A stretch of 24,693 nt of DNA from Planctomycetota bacterium (lineage in GTDB: Bacteria; Planctomycetota; Planctomycetia; Pirellulales; Pirellulaceae), in the NCBI GenBank assembly GCA_026692885.1, contig JAPLNJ010000343.1, positions 1 through 24,693 on the forward strand, given 5' to 3'. This document shows positions 15,801 to 22,388 of the stretch, one piece after another; within the stretch, counting starts at the first letter, position 1, and each line of letters opens with the position of its first letter. Made by a program: the position numbers and the translations under genes. The notes below the pieces were generated by a model. That model was not told the origin of the DNA, did no database searches, and worked only from the letters and a program-made list of their open reading frames with translations.

Positions 15801-15831
15801 CCCCGGCCCGCAGACGGCGCAACTCCGCTAG
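12811..15831 (+). CDS. Secreted discoidin and diheme protein related to the hydrazine synthase alpha subunit
   Basis: This encodes 1006 residues. A signal peptide (MKPCMGRFACVCVLLATGLS) is followed by a discoidin/F5-8C-like domain at about 60-195 (RFVRVAIFETSGNSQPGIDE and VQIEWPQPTTVARVVITRD). A long TolB/propeller-like middle part contains YRMEADGSGLRKLTDGPFHD and DPEISSMQPSPLGVRPRPP. Two c-type heme motifs close the protein: CIGCH (843-847) and CVRCH (893-897). This order matches the hydrazine-synthase-alpha-related proteins common in non-anammox planctomycetes. The role there is unknown, probably redox or glycan related in the periplasm. ATG 12811 has AGGAAG about nine bases upstream; the frame stays open upstream, but that part is non-coding-like. 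A repeat element is inserted directly at the stop codon, and hisD follows after it. Confidence 0.87.
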   Translation: MKPCMGRFACVCVLLATGLSQTRAQSSEPRLVADEFQEKLARVSAQAPRPPEALDFAPQQARFVRVAIFETSGNSQPGIDELEIFGPAGKENLALAERGAVASASSVLPGYPIHQIKHLNDGLYGNDHSWIAATGGREWVQIEWPQPTTVARVVITRDRTGKFGDRIPEVFEVLVSQDGQQWQSIAKRDRTAANRVRRLPYLPVDRLPEKSWDGFLQYTFLRERTTWSNLPADDHLSPLLVDRSAVPGGAPYWGRLARLAPLERVLVLLDELIERLERQGLEVTAERAQAVDLRRQAAEEPESQTLYLAARLAKRQLFFRDPALTPMERILFGKRHPFLESHNYSEHLDGILEPGGGVFVLHIPRDEQSRFRPDRARLQQLFDGSKGIVREPVSDFDAQTIFFAYRPDKPEVDGWAPYWHMYRMEADGSGLRKLTDGPFHDFDAVCLPDGGVAFHSTRCAVRFLCWRPQAYVLHRMAADGTDLRRLSHANLSEWKPSVMHNGRILWTRSEYLDKGADFGHTLWSIRPDGTHPELVFGNNTPNCYSQAHEVPGTQELVCTLMSHGDHSGPIALIDRNKGPFATEAITNITPDTRPQYQMSRSHQDTFRDPYPISRDHFLVAHNPDNQHNWGLYVVDRYGNRELLYVDPEISSMQPSPLGVRPRPPVLPSTLDPTLAAQGLGQFTVQDVYQGLGPAVARGRAKYLRVAEEVPATLETLPNGQCRADHPPFTDFYASPIHLVHGPTPSFETRTPNAPQTFLRTNHDWPKQVTEIEPGLYRVRESGGWPSYVAKASLGTVPIAEDGSANFVVPAGKVLYFQLLDAEYNELQRMRSVIQLQPGEQRSCIGCHDNRHSSPSPSIGLALAQPPRHLDPPPWGTAAFDYQRVVQPVLDARCVRCHDGREPKRSDLRGTLDASRVPISYRTLIAGGWIHYFDFTYGMRHFKAEPLSFGTLRSRLWQVLADKDHKEVSLAESEMQAIKAWTDLNCPLWPDYIYRPDRPGPQTAQLR

Positions 15832-15836
15832 ACACC
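15825..15836 (+). repeat. 12-base direct repeat, left copy (possible target-site duplication)
   Basis: The sequence ccgctagacacc is repeated exactly at 16017-16028. The two copies bracket the family Q element. The left copy contains the tag stop codon of the heme-protein gene, so the target was the very end of that gene. Confidence 0.65.
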
Positions 15837-16016
15837 ACGGCTGTGAACATCTTCACGCCTCTCTCGTTCCCACGCTCCGCGTGGAAACGCCAGTGTTTTG
15901 ACGCTCCGCGTCGTCTGCCCAAGGCCGCAGAGCGTCCGTGGCTTACGCTCCGATGCAAAGCGTCGGAACGAGAAAAATCGAGGACTTGGACAACCGCAAA
16001 GATGTTCACAGTAGTG
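15837..16016. mobile_element. Palindromic element, family Q (copy B, 180 bases, both ends)
   Basis: The terminal inverted repeats ctgtgaacatctt (15841-15853) and aagatgttcacag (15999-16011) enclose a palindromic interior with cgttcccacgctccgcgtgg and gcgtcggaacgaga. The interior matches 9079-9238. It has no coding capacity. It is flanked by exact 12-base direct repeats, which together with the terminal repeats point to a transposition-like insertion by enzymes supplied elsewhere. Confidence 0.75.
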
Positions 16017-16028
16017 CCGCTAGACACC
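16017..16028 (+). repeat. 12-base direct repeat, right copy
   Basis: This is an exact copy of 15825-15836 (ccgctagacacc) on the far side of the element, 62 bases before the hisD start. Confidence 0.65.
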
Positions 16029-16089
16029 CACGTCTTCCCCGGCCACGACATGCTTCCGTCTCGACACTCTTGCACCACCGGTGACATTG

Positions 16090-17451
16090 ATGATGATCCA
16101 ACCACTGAACATTCCACGCATCGATACCCGCCAGGACAATGTGCAGCAGGCGTTGCAGGCGTTGCGGGACAAGCTCAGCCCGCGTGGCAACCTGGTCAGC
16201 GAACGTGGCCGACAGCGCACCATGTCCGTCTTCGGCGCGCCGCTCACGCCGCAACAGGTCGTGGAAAGAATCTGCGGCGACGTCCAGCGGGAAGGCTTGG
16301 CCGCCGTTTTGCGGTACGGCGAACAGCTGGACGGTGCCCAGCTCACGCCCGACACCATCCGTGTCAGTGAAGCCGAACTGACGGCCGCTCATCGCCAGGC
16401 GTCTCCCGAATTTCTGGCCACAGTCCGGCGGATTCGTGACAATATCCTGGAGTTCCAACGGGCCATTCTGCACCGGGATGTGGAGCTGCGGCGGCCGGAG
16501 GGCGTGACGCTGCGTCAACGGTACGTGCCGCTCGAGCGGATCGGCGTCTGTGTGCCCGGCGGCGCTGCGGCCTATCCGTCGACCGTGCTGATGACGGTCG
16601 TGCCGGCGCTGGCGGCCGGGGTCAAACAGATCGCGGTCGTCGCTCCGCCCACGGCGTTTGGCGCCAACAATCCCGATGTCCTGGCGACCTGTCGAGAGTT
16701 GGGCGTCGCGGAAGTCTACCGCCTGGGCGGCGCGCAGGCGGTCGCGGCCTTGGCCTATGGCGTCCAGGGCCTGCGCCGCGTAGACAAGATTGTTGGACCC
16801 GGCAATCTCTTCGTGGCGCTGGCGAAGAAATACGTCTACGGCGAAGTCGACATCGATTCGATCGCCGGCCCCAGCGAAGTGGTCGTGATTGCGGATGATT
16901 CGACGCGTCCCGACTTCACCGCCGCGGACATGCTGGCGCAGTCGGAGCACTCACCGGGCGCCAGCATCCTGATCACCTGGAGTCCGCAAGTCTTGGAAGC
17001 CACCGCGACAGAACTCGCGCGGCAGGTCTCGCACTTGTCTCGGGCCGAATTGACGGTGCCGTGTCTGGAGGATTTCGGAGCGTTGATTCTGGTCCGCGAC
17101 GCCGACGAAGCCTGCGCCATCACGGACCTGATCGCACCGGAGCACTTGCACATCGCCACGGAGCAGGCCGCCTCGCTGGTCAGCAAGATCCGCAACGCCG
17201 GCGCGACGTTCCTGGGCAACTACACGCCCGTAGCCCTCGGTGACTATGTCGCCGGCCCATCGCACGTCTTGCCGACCAGCGGCACGGCCCGCTGGGCCTC
17301 CGGCCTGTCGGCCAACGACTTCCTGCGCGCCGGCAGTGTGATCACCTACAGCCGGGAAGCGCTCCAGAAAGTCGCCGACGACGTGCGGGCTATGGCGGAC
17401 AAAGAGGGCCTGACCGCGCACCGGGAAAGCGTGGACATCCGGCTGAGGTAG
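16090..17451 (+). CDS. hisD: Histidinol dehydrogenase
   Basis: This encodes about 453 residues covering the whole family, against 434 in E. coli. HisD oxidises L-histidinol to L-histidine in two NAD-dependent steps, the last of histidine synthesis, in the cytoplasm. Visible signatures are VGPGNLFVALAKKYVYG, IDSIAGPSEVVVIAD, the zinc-ligand segment LAQSEHSPGA (Gln and His), the catalytic pair in APEHLHI, GDYVAGPSHVLPTSGTARWA, and the late ligand His in GLTAHRES. The start is ambiguous among GTG 16081, ATG 16090 and ATG 16093. ATG 16090 has GGTG six bases upstream, but the ribosome binding site is weak. No other his gene is nearby, so the pathway is scattered. The promoter region was altered by the family Q element inserted upstream. 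Confidence 0.96.
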   Translation: MMIQPLNIPRIDTRQDNVQQALQALRDKLSPRGNLVSERGRQRTMSVFGAPLTPQQVVERICGDVQREGLAAVLRYGEQLDGAQLTPDTIRVSEAELTAAHRQASPEFLATVRRIRDNILEFQRAILHRDVELRRPEGVTLRQRYVPLERIGVCVPGGAAAYPSTVLMTVVPALAAGVKQIAVVAPPTAFGANNPDVLATCRELGVAEVYRLGGAQAVAALAYGVQGLRRVDKIVGPGNLFVALAKKYVYGEVDIDSIAGPSEVVVIADDSTRPDFTAADMLAQSEHSPGASILITWSPQVLEATATELARQVSHLSRAELTVPCLEDFGALILVRDADEACAITDLIAPEHLHIATEQAASLVSKIRNAGATFLGNYTPVALGDYVAGPSHVLPTSGTARWASGLSANDFLRAGSVITYSREALQKVADDVRAMADKEGLTAHRESVDIRLR

Positions 17452-17531
17452 GTCAGACTGGCCAGCATAACTCGATCCAATAGGAATTTGTAATGATGGC
17501 GAGTCTGGGATGGTTACGATGAAGGGCGACT

Positions 17532-17678
17532 TAATCTTTCACCCTAATCTTTCACCCTAATCTTTCACCCTAATCTTTCACCCTAATCTTTCACCCTAAT
17601 CTTTCACCCTAATCTTCCTCCGGCTGCATGGGAATGGAGGGAGAGATTAGGGGGAAAGATTAAGGCGAAAGATTAGGG
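17532..17678. repeat. 13-base tandem repeat with inverted copies across a hairpin
   Basis: Six exact copies of taatctttcaccc run from 17532 to 17609, with a partial seventh to 17616. After a spacer whose ends pair (cctcc and ggagg, about 17617-17640), diverged copies return in inverted orientation at 17641-17678 (gagattaggg, ggaaagatta, aggcgaaagattaggg). The whole can fold as a large cruciform or stem-loop. It fills most of the 326-base gap between hisD and the ThuA gene; the rest of the gap shows nothing else. It is not a CRISPR, since the units have no spacers. Confidence 0.9.
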
Positions 17679-17777
17679 TTCCGGCGAAGCCGGCTAGGTT
17701 CACCCCCTTTCGCGTTCAGGCGGGGTTCCACCGCCGATCCGGACCTGTAGAATGCGGCTTTACAAAGGAGCCGCACA

Positions 17778-19499
17778 ATGCACAACGGTACGTGTTTTCG
17801 CTTGGCAGCCGGCCTGACGGTCCTGGCTTGGTCGCTGACCGCGGTGATGGCGGAGGCCCAGGTCGTCGCCGGCCCCGGAGAACAGGAGCAAATCGAAGCG
17901 GCCCTGCCGAGCCAGGCGCCGGTCCCACCTCGCCGGCCGCGGAAGCTGCTGATCTTCGATCTGAACGTCGGATACGGCGGGCATGGATCCATCCGGACCG
18001 CCAACTTGGCCTTCACCCTGATGGGCAAGAAAACGGGCGCCTTCGACACGGTGATCAGCCGCGACCCAACCATCTTCCAACCGCAGAGCCTCAAGCAATT
18101 CGACGCGGTCTTCTTCAACAATACGGTCGGCAATCTGTTCGAAGACCCTGCGTTGAGGCAAAGTCTGATCGAGTTCGTGTACGGCGGTGGCGGCCTGCTC
18201 GGCGTACACGGGACCACGGTGGCTTTCACGCGGTGGACCGAGGGCGCCCGCGAGGACTGGCCGGAATTCGGCAGCCTGCTCGGCGGACGCGGCGCGAACC
18301 ACAAGGCTCCCGACGAACACGTGTTCATCAAGCTGGATGACCCTGGCCATCCGTTGAATCGACCCTTCGGCGGCCAGGGCTTCGAGTACCGCTCGGAATT
18401 CTTTCGCGTCCACGGGCCGTACTCGCGCGACCGGGTTCGAGAACTGTTCAGCATCGACACGCAGAAAACGGACATGCAACAAACTCCTGCCTACGGCCCG
18501 CTTGTGCGTGAGGACCAGGATTATGCACTGGCCTGGGTTCGCCAATACGGCCGGGGCCGCGTGTTCTACTGCACGATCGCTCACAGCCCGTCCAACTTCT
18601 GGGATCCGAAGCTGTTGCAGTTCTATCTGGCTGCGGTGCAATTCGCCGTCGGCGACCTGCCGGCCCCGACGACGCCGAGTAACAAACTGACGCCGGCCAT
18701 GCGGGCCCAAGAGCAACTCGGCTGGCGCCTCGGCACCGAAGCCTACACCTTCCATAAATCCACCCTATTCGAAGCCATCGACAAGACGGCGCAGCTCGGC
18801 CTGCCGTATCTGGGCGGCTTGAGCTCTCAGAAAGTCAGCCAGGACATCCCCAAGAACTTCGATCCGCAACTGACCGACGACGAGTTGAAGCAGATTCGGC
18901 TGAAGCTCGACTCGGCCGGTGTTCGTCTGCTGACGTACTACATCCAGCAGCTTCCGGGCGATCCGGCCGGCTGCCGCCAAGTGTTCGACTTCGGGCGCAA
19001 GATCGGCATCGAGACCTTCCTGTCGGAGCCGTCACCGGAGGCCCTGGATACGATCGAGAAGTTCTGCGACGAATACGATATCCAGGTGGCCATCCACAAT
19101 CGCGATCAACAGGCGTCGCCCCAGTACTGGCAGCCGGAAGGCGTGTTGAAGGTGTGTCAGGGCCGCAGCCGACGGATTGGCGCCTGTGGCGACCTCGGCT
19201 CTTGGATGCGGTCCGGCATCGATCCCATCGCAGCGGCCCGCACGCTCAAGGATCGTCTGCTCACGGTGCAGCTGCACGACCTGCAGGAACTGAGCCCCGC
19301 GAGCCACGATGTGCCGTGGGGAACCGGCGTGGGTAAGCTCGGACAGTTCATCGCGGAACTCGACCGCCTGGGCGTCAAACCGACCATGTTCGGGATGGAG
19401 TATTCCTACAACGGGATCGAGTCGCTGCCCGAGCTTGCCCAAAGTGTTCAGTTCTTCAATCAGGTCAGCCTGGAACTGACCAAGCGAGGTGCGCCATGA
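17778..19499 (+). CDS. Secreted ThuA domain fused to a sugar phosphate isomerase/epimerase-like TIM barrel
   Basis: This encodes 573 residues. A signal peptide (about 1-27) leads into a ThuA/trehalose-utilisation domain, a glutamine-amidotransferase-like fold, at about 55-290. Its marks are GGGGLLGVHGTTVAF and VRQYGRGRVFYCTIAHSPSN. A second domain at about 315-570 has the xylose-isomerase-like TIM-barrel pattern: LGLPYLGGLSSQKV, VAIHNRDQQASPQYW and a late LHDLQELS. This architecture is common in planctomycetes, where it is linked to breakdown of oxidised glycosides outside the cytoplasm. ATG 17778 has AAAGGAG seven bases upstream. The stop overlaps the next gene's start as ATGA, so the two products are translated together. 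The activity of the ThuA half is not established in the family. Confidence 0.9.
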   Translation: MHNGTCFRLAAGLTVLAWSLTAVMAEAQVVAGPGEQEQIEAALPSQAPVPPRRPRKLLIFDLNVGYGGHGSIRTANLAFTLMGKKTGAFDTVISRDPTIFQPQSLKQFDAVFFNNTVGNLFEDPALRQSLIEFVYGGGGLLGVHGTTVAFTRWTEGAREDWPEFGSLLGGRGANHKAPDEHVFIKLDDPGHPLNRPFGGQGFEYRSEFFRVHGPYSRDRVRELFSIDTQKTDMQQTPAYGPLVREDQDYALAWVRQYGRGRVFYCTIAHSPSNFWDPKLLQFYLAAVQFAVGDLPAPTTPSNKLTPAMRAQEQLGWRLGTEAYTFHKSTLFEAIDKTAQLGLPYLGGLSSQKVSQDIPKNFDPQLTDDELKQIRLKLDSAGVRLLTYYIQQLPGDPAGCRQVFDFGRKIGIETFLSEPSPEALDTIEKFCDEYDIQVAIHNRDQQASPQYWQPEGVLKVCQGRSRRIGACGDLGSWMRSGIDPIAAARTLKDRLLTVQLHDLQELSPASHDVPWGTGVGKLGQFIAELDRLGVKPTMFGMEYSYNGIESLPELAQSVQFFNQVSLELTKRGAP

Positions 19500-20956
19500 G
19501 CCGTTTCTCACACCGCCGTTCTGGCTGGTCTCCTGAGCGAGTCACCCGGCGCGCGTTTCTGGGCAGCGCGGCAGCCGGGATGCTCGCCGCTCCCTGGGGT
19601 GTACCGGTTTCCGCGTGGGATTCCCAGCGTGCCGTGGCGCCGAGCGAACGGATCACGGCGGCCTTGATTGGCCGAGGGCTCATGGGCCGGGGCCACTTGA
19701 GAAGACTGCTCGGCGATCCGTCCGTACAAGTGCTCGGTGTCTGCGACGTGGATCGGCAACGGTGCGAGGAAGGCGCGCGGTTGGTGGACGAGACGTACAC
19801 GGCCGAGCGTGCCGGCGGGACGTATCGCGGTTGCGTGGCCTACAACGACTATCGTGAACTGCTCGCGCGAACCGACCTCGACGCCGTCGTCATCGCCACG
19901 CCGGACCACTGGCACACGTTGCAGTCGCTGGACGCCACCCAAGCGGGCAAAGACGTCTATTGCGAGAAGCCGGTCTCACTGACCATCCAGCAGGGACGTC
20001 AACTGGCAGATACGGTCCGCCGCTACGCTCGGGTCTTCCAGACTGGCACCCAGTACCGCTCGATTCCGACCATCCGCAAGGTTTGCCAGTTCGTCCGCGC
20101 GGGTGGACTGGGCCAGGTGAAATCCGTGTTTACGATCTGGAACAATCTGAACACGTGGATTGGGTCCGAGCGGTTCCGACCCTATGCCCAGTTGCTGCAT
20201 GCCGAGCAGTGCGGCCGTTCATACGTGCCGTTGGAGTTTGCCCTGCCTGCCGAGCCTGTGCCAGAGGGTCTGGATTGGGATCTGTGGGTGGGGCCGGCGC
20301 CGTGGCACGCCTACAACCACCTGTTTCATACGAACCCGGCCCCCGGTGTAGTGCCCTGGTCGTTCTGCGAGGATTTCGGCGTGGCTTCCGTCACCTGGTT
20401 CCATTCCCACGCGGCGGATGTGATTCAATACGCCTTGGGTATGGAGAAAAGCGGGCCGGTCGAGATCATTCACCCCAGCAGCGGCCAGTTCCCGACGCTC
20501 ACCTGCAAGTACGCCAACGGGACGCTGCTGCACCATGTGGAGCATTGGGGCCAAGTGCACGAACTGTATCGCGCGGTGCCCCCGAACGCCCGGCTGGCGG
20601 GCCTGTTCGGCGGCCTGTTCGTCGGCGAGCGTGGCTGGCTGACGTCGATGACCGGCAGCGGACCGATCGAGGGCGAGCCGGCATCGCTGTTCGAGGAAAT
20701 GCAGTTGCAGACGCCTGTGGCGAATCCCGGAGGCAACGATCATCACGCCAACTGGTTCGAGTGTATTCGGACGCGGCAGAGTCCCAGTTCGGACGAGGAG
20801 ATCGGTCACCGCTCGGCCTCGCTCGGCCACTTGGTAATCATCGCGTACAAGTTGCAACGCTCCTTGCAGTGGGACCCGGTCCGGGAAGAGTTCCTCGGCG
20901 ACGAAGAGGCCAATCGTCTGCGGTCACGCGCGATGCGCGAGCCGTGGCGGCTGTGA
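19496..20956 (+). CDS. Tat-exported Gfo/Idh/MocA family oxidoreductase
   Basis: This encodes 486 residues. A twin-arginine signal (VTRRAFLGSAAAGMLAAPWG, about 16-35) shows export of the folded, cofactor-loaded protein. The Rossmann domain follows, with ALIGRGLMGRGHLRRLL near 56-72, VIATPDHWHTLQSLDA and the diagnostic CEKPVSLT. The C-terminal half has the family's alpha/beta domain, with HSHAADVIQYALG and NDHHANWFECIRTRQSPSS. Members oxidise or reduce sugar hydroxyls with NAD(P), often making 3-keto sugars. The first base pairs of the start overlap the previous stop (ATGA), so it is coupled to the ThuA-isomerase fusion. The gap 20957-21228 after it shows no further gene or clear repeat. Confidence 0.92.
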   Translation: MSRFSHRRSGWSPERVTRRAFLGSAAAGMLAAPWGVPVSAWDSQRAVAPSERITAALIGRGLMGRGHLRRLLGDPSVQVLGVCDVDRQRCEEGARLVDETYTAERAGGTYRGCVAYNDYRELLARTDLDAVVIATPDHWHTLQSLDATQAGKDVYCEKPVSLTIQQGRQLADTVRRYARVFQTGTQYRSIPTIRKVCQFVRAGGLGQVKSVFTIWNNLNTWIGSERFRPYAQLLHAEQCGRSYVPLEFALPAEPVPEGLDWDLWVGPAPWHAYNHLFHTNPAPGVVPWSFCEDFGVASVTWFHSHAADVIQYALGMEKSGPVEIIHPSSGQFPTLTCKYANGTLLHHVEHWGQVHELYRAVPPNARLAGLFGGLFVGERGWLTSMTGSGPIEGEPASLFEEMQLQTPVANPGGNDHHANWFECIRTRQSPSSDEEIGHRSASLGHLVIIAYKLQRSLQWDPVREEFLGDEEANRLRSRAMREPWRL

Positions 20957-21228
20957 CCGGCCGAGGAGTCACACGGCCCGACCGCCACTCCAGAGGCGAT
21001 TGGTGGGCGTACGGCTCGAGTGTCGCCAGCGGGCGTCTGGCGGAAGCGTTGAAAGGTTGTCCCCGTGCGGCGTCGCCGGCAGGGGCGGCGGCAGATGATT
21101 GACGTGAATAGGACACCGTGGTACGGTGACTTCCCAAGAGACTAACGGCGGTTCTAGCAATCCGCGGGGATGTTGCCGATCAGATTGGCTGGCCCCTAAC
21201 CTCGAACCCTTGAAGTAAGGATTCCTCA

Positions 21229-22170
21229 ATGAGAATTCCTCCCTTCGTCGCAGCCGTGGCAAGCTTGGCGTTGGCTTGCATCGCTTCCTTGGCGCTGGCG
21301 GCCGATCCGCCCGGATCGCAAGAAAACGCCAGGCTGGCCTTCAAAGCCGACGACAAGGGCGACTTCGTCTTCGACACGGGCGTGGTCAAGGGTAGGGTGC
21401 AGCGGGATGGCGCGTCAGATACCCTGAAACCGGTTACCTACATCGAACCTAACGTACCCATTGAAACTGGGCACGGGTTGCTGATCCCGTACCGGTTCCT
21501 GACGCCCCAGAAGCGATATGGCTTTGGCTCCTGGGAATGGCCTCACACGGGCAGGCTTCTGGATGACGGCGGCATCGAACTCCGCTGGGAGCAGGCGGCC
21601 GACCGGCCCTTCGCCTTCTCCGCCACGTATCGCTGGAAGGCCGCCGATACACTAGACATGACCGTGGCCTTCACGCCGGAGGTCGACCTGGAGAAGTTCG
21701 AGTTGTTCGTCGGCTCGTATTTCCGTGGCTTCACGAAGGCCAAGGTTTATGTGCGGGACGGCGTAGACGGCAAGCCGGGCTTCGTGGAGTCGACCAAGGA
21801 CAAGGGGGAGATGCAGCTCTACCCGATGAACGAGGCCGCGTTGGCGATCGTGCAGGACGGCCGCTGGAAGTTCCCGCCTTACCCAAATAACTGGGCAATA
21901 CGACCGGCCTTGGCAGGGCGACTGGGGATGAAGCAGGAACCCAAAAGCGGCGTGACCGTCCTGATCATGGCCCCGCGGGAAGACTGTTTCGCGATGTCCG
22001 CGTCACAGCAGGAGGCTCCGCTCGGCGCATTCTACCTCAGCTTGTTCGGCAAGGATGTCAAGCAGGGGCAGACCCTCATCGGCCGAGCGCGCATGGTCTT
22101 CGGCAAGGACCTCACCGACGAGCAAGCCGTGCAAGCGTACCGGACGTACTTCCAGGATCTCGCTCCGTGA
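21229..22170 (+). CDS. Secreted protein of unknown function, beta-sandwich-like
   Basis: This encodes 313 residues with a clear signal peptide (FVAAVASLALACIASLALA). The mature part is rich in short strands: GDFVFDTGVVKGRVQRDG, GIELRWEQAADRPFAFSAT, LDMTVAFTPEVDLEKFELFV. It also has PRPALAGRL-like segments and a late MAPREDCFAMS. I do not recognise the family. The strand pattern and the phrases about curves and fields around Trp-Glu-Trp (GSWEWPHTG) recall mutarotase-like or lectin-like sandwiches seen in planctomycete secretomes. ATG 21229 has AAGGA seven bases upstream. It lies 272 bases after the Gfo/Idh/MocA gene on the same strand, so it probably has its own promoter. The reading frame is intact and codon use fits its neighbours. 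Confidence 0.75.
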   Translation: MRIPPFVAAVASLALACIASLALAADPPGSQENARLAFKADDKGDFVFDTGVVKGRVQRDGASDTLKPVTYIEPNVPIETGHGLLIPYRFLTPQKRYGFGSWEWPHTGRLLDDGGIELRWEQAADRPFAFSATYRWKAADTLDMTVAFTPEVDLEKFELFVGSYFRGFTKAKVYVRDGVDGKPGFVESTKDKGEMQLYPMNEAALAIVQDGRWKFPPYPNNWAIRPALAGRLGMKQEPKSGVTVLIMAPREDCFAMSASQQEAPLGAFYLSLFGKDVKQGQTLIGRARMVFGKDLTDEQAVQAYRTYFQDLAP

Positions 22171-22241
22171 ACTTCGCGAAGGTCACATCGTCTGCTGGCT
22201 TGACCTGGCCGGACGCGGCCGCGGCCGCCGGGGTGGTGGAG

Positions 22242-22264
22242 GCCCACGCCTCCCTGGCGTGGGC
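22242..22264. repeat. Small GC-rich palindrome
   Basis: The arms gcccacgcc (22242-22250) and ggcgtgggc (22256-22264) pair perfectly around tccct. I recall the ggaggcccacgcctccctgg type as a planctomycete interspersed repeat. It lies 72 bases after the stop of the secreted protein gene. Confidence 0.6.
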
Positions 22265-22311
22265 CGCGGCCACAAACGCAGACAACGCGTCTCGGGACAA
22301 GGGTGCTCGCC

Positions 22312-22344
22312 GCGATGGCAGGCACCCCACAAAACTGCCATCGC
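22312..22344. terminator. Perfect hairpin between convergent genes (possible terminator)
   Basis: The arms gcgatggcag (22312-22321) and ctgccatcgc (22335-22344) pair perfectly around a 13-base loop. It sits in the 218-base gap between the converging secreted-protein and BrxL-type genes, 45 bases from the latter's stop. No T-tract follows on either strand, so a role in termination is only suggested by position. Confidence 0.4.
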
Positions 22345-22388
22345 CGAAGTGCTTCCGTGACGCGGACGCAGGTTTACAGGCAACTCGA

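Noticed and set aside
12811..15831. True hydrazine synthase and an anammox origin for the window
   Set aside because: Only an alpha-like protein is present, with a discoidin domain and no other subunit or anammox gene. The repeats and secretome families fit non-anammox planctomycetes better.
16029..16089. A hisD promoter
   Set aside because: No convincing -35/-10 pair at proper spacing could be read in the short space after the inserted element, and planctomycete promoter rules are too loose for a call by eye.
17532..17678. A CRISPR array
   Set aside because: The units are 13 bases and directly adjacent, with no unique spacers and no cas genes nearby.
19960..21102. A 380-codon plus-strand open frame overlapping the Gfo/Idh/MocA gene and the gap after it
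   Set aside because: It overlaps the oxidoreductase in another frame, is very Arg/Gly-rich and lacks a ribosome binding site; the part beyond 20956 shows no separate coding signal.
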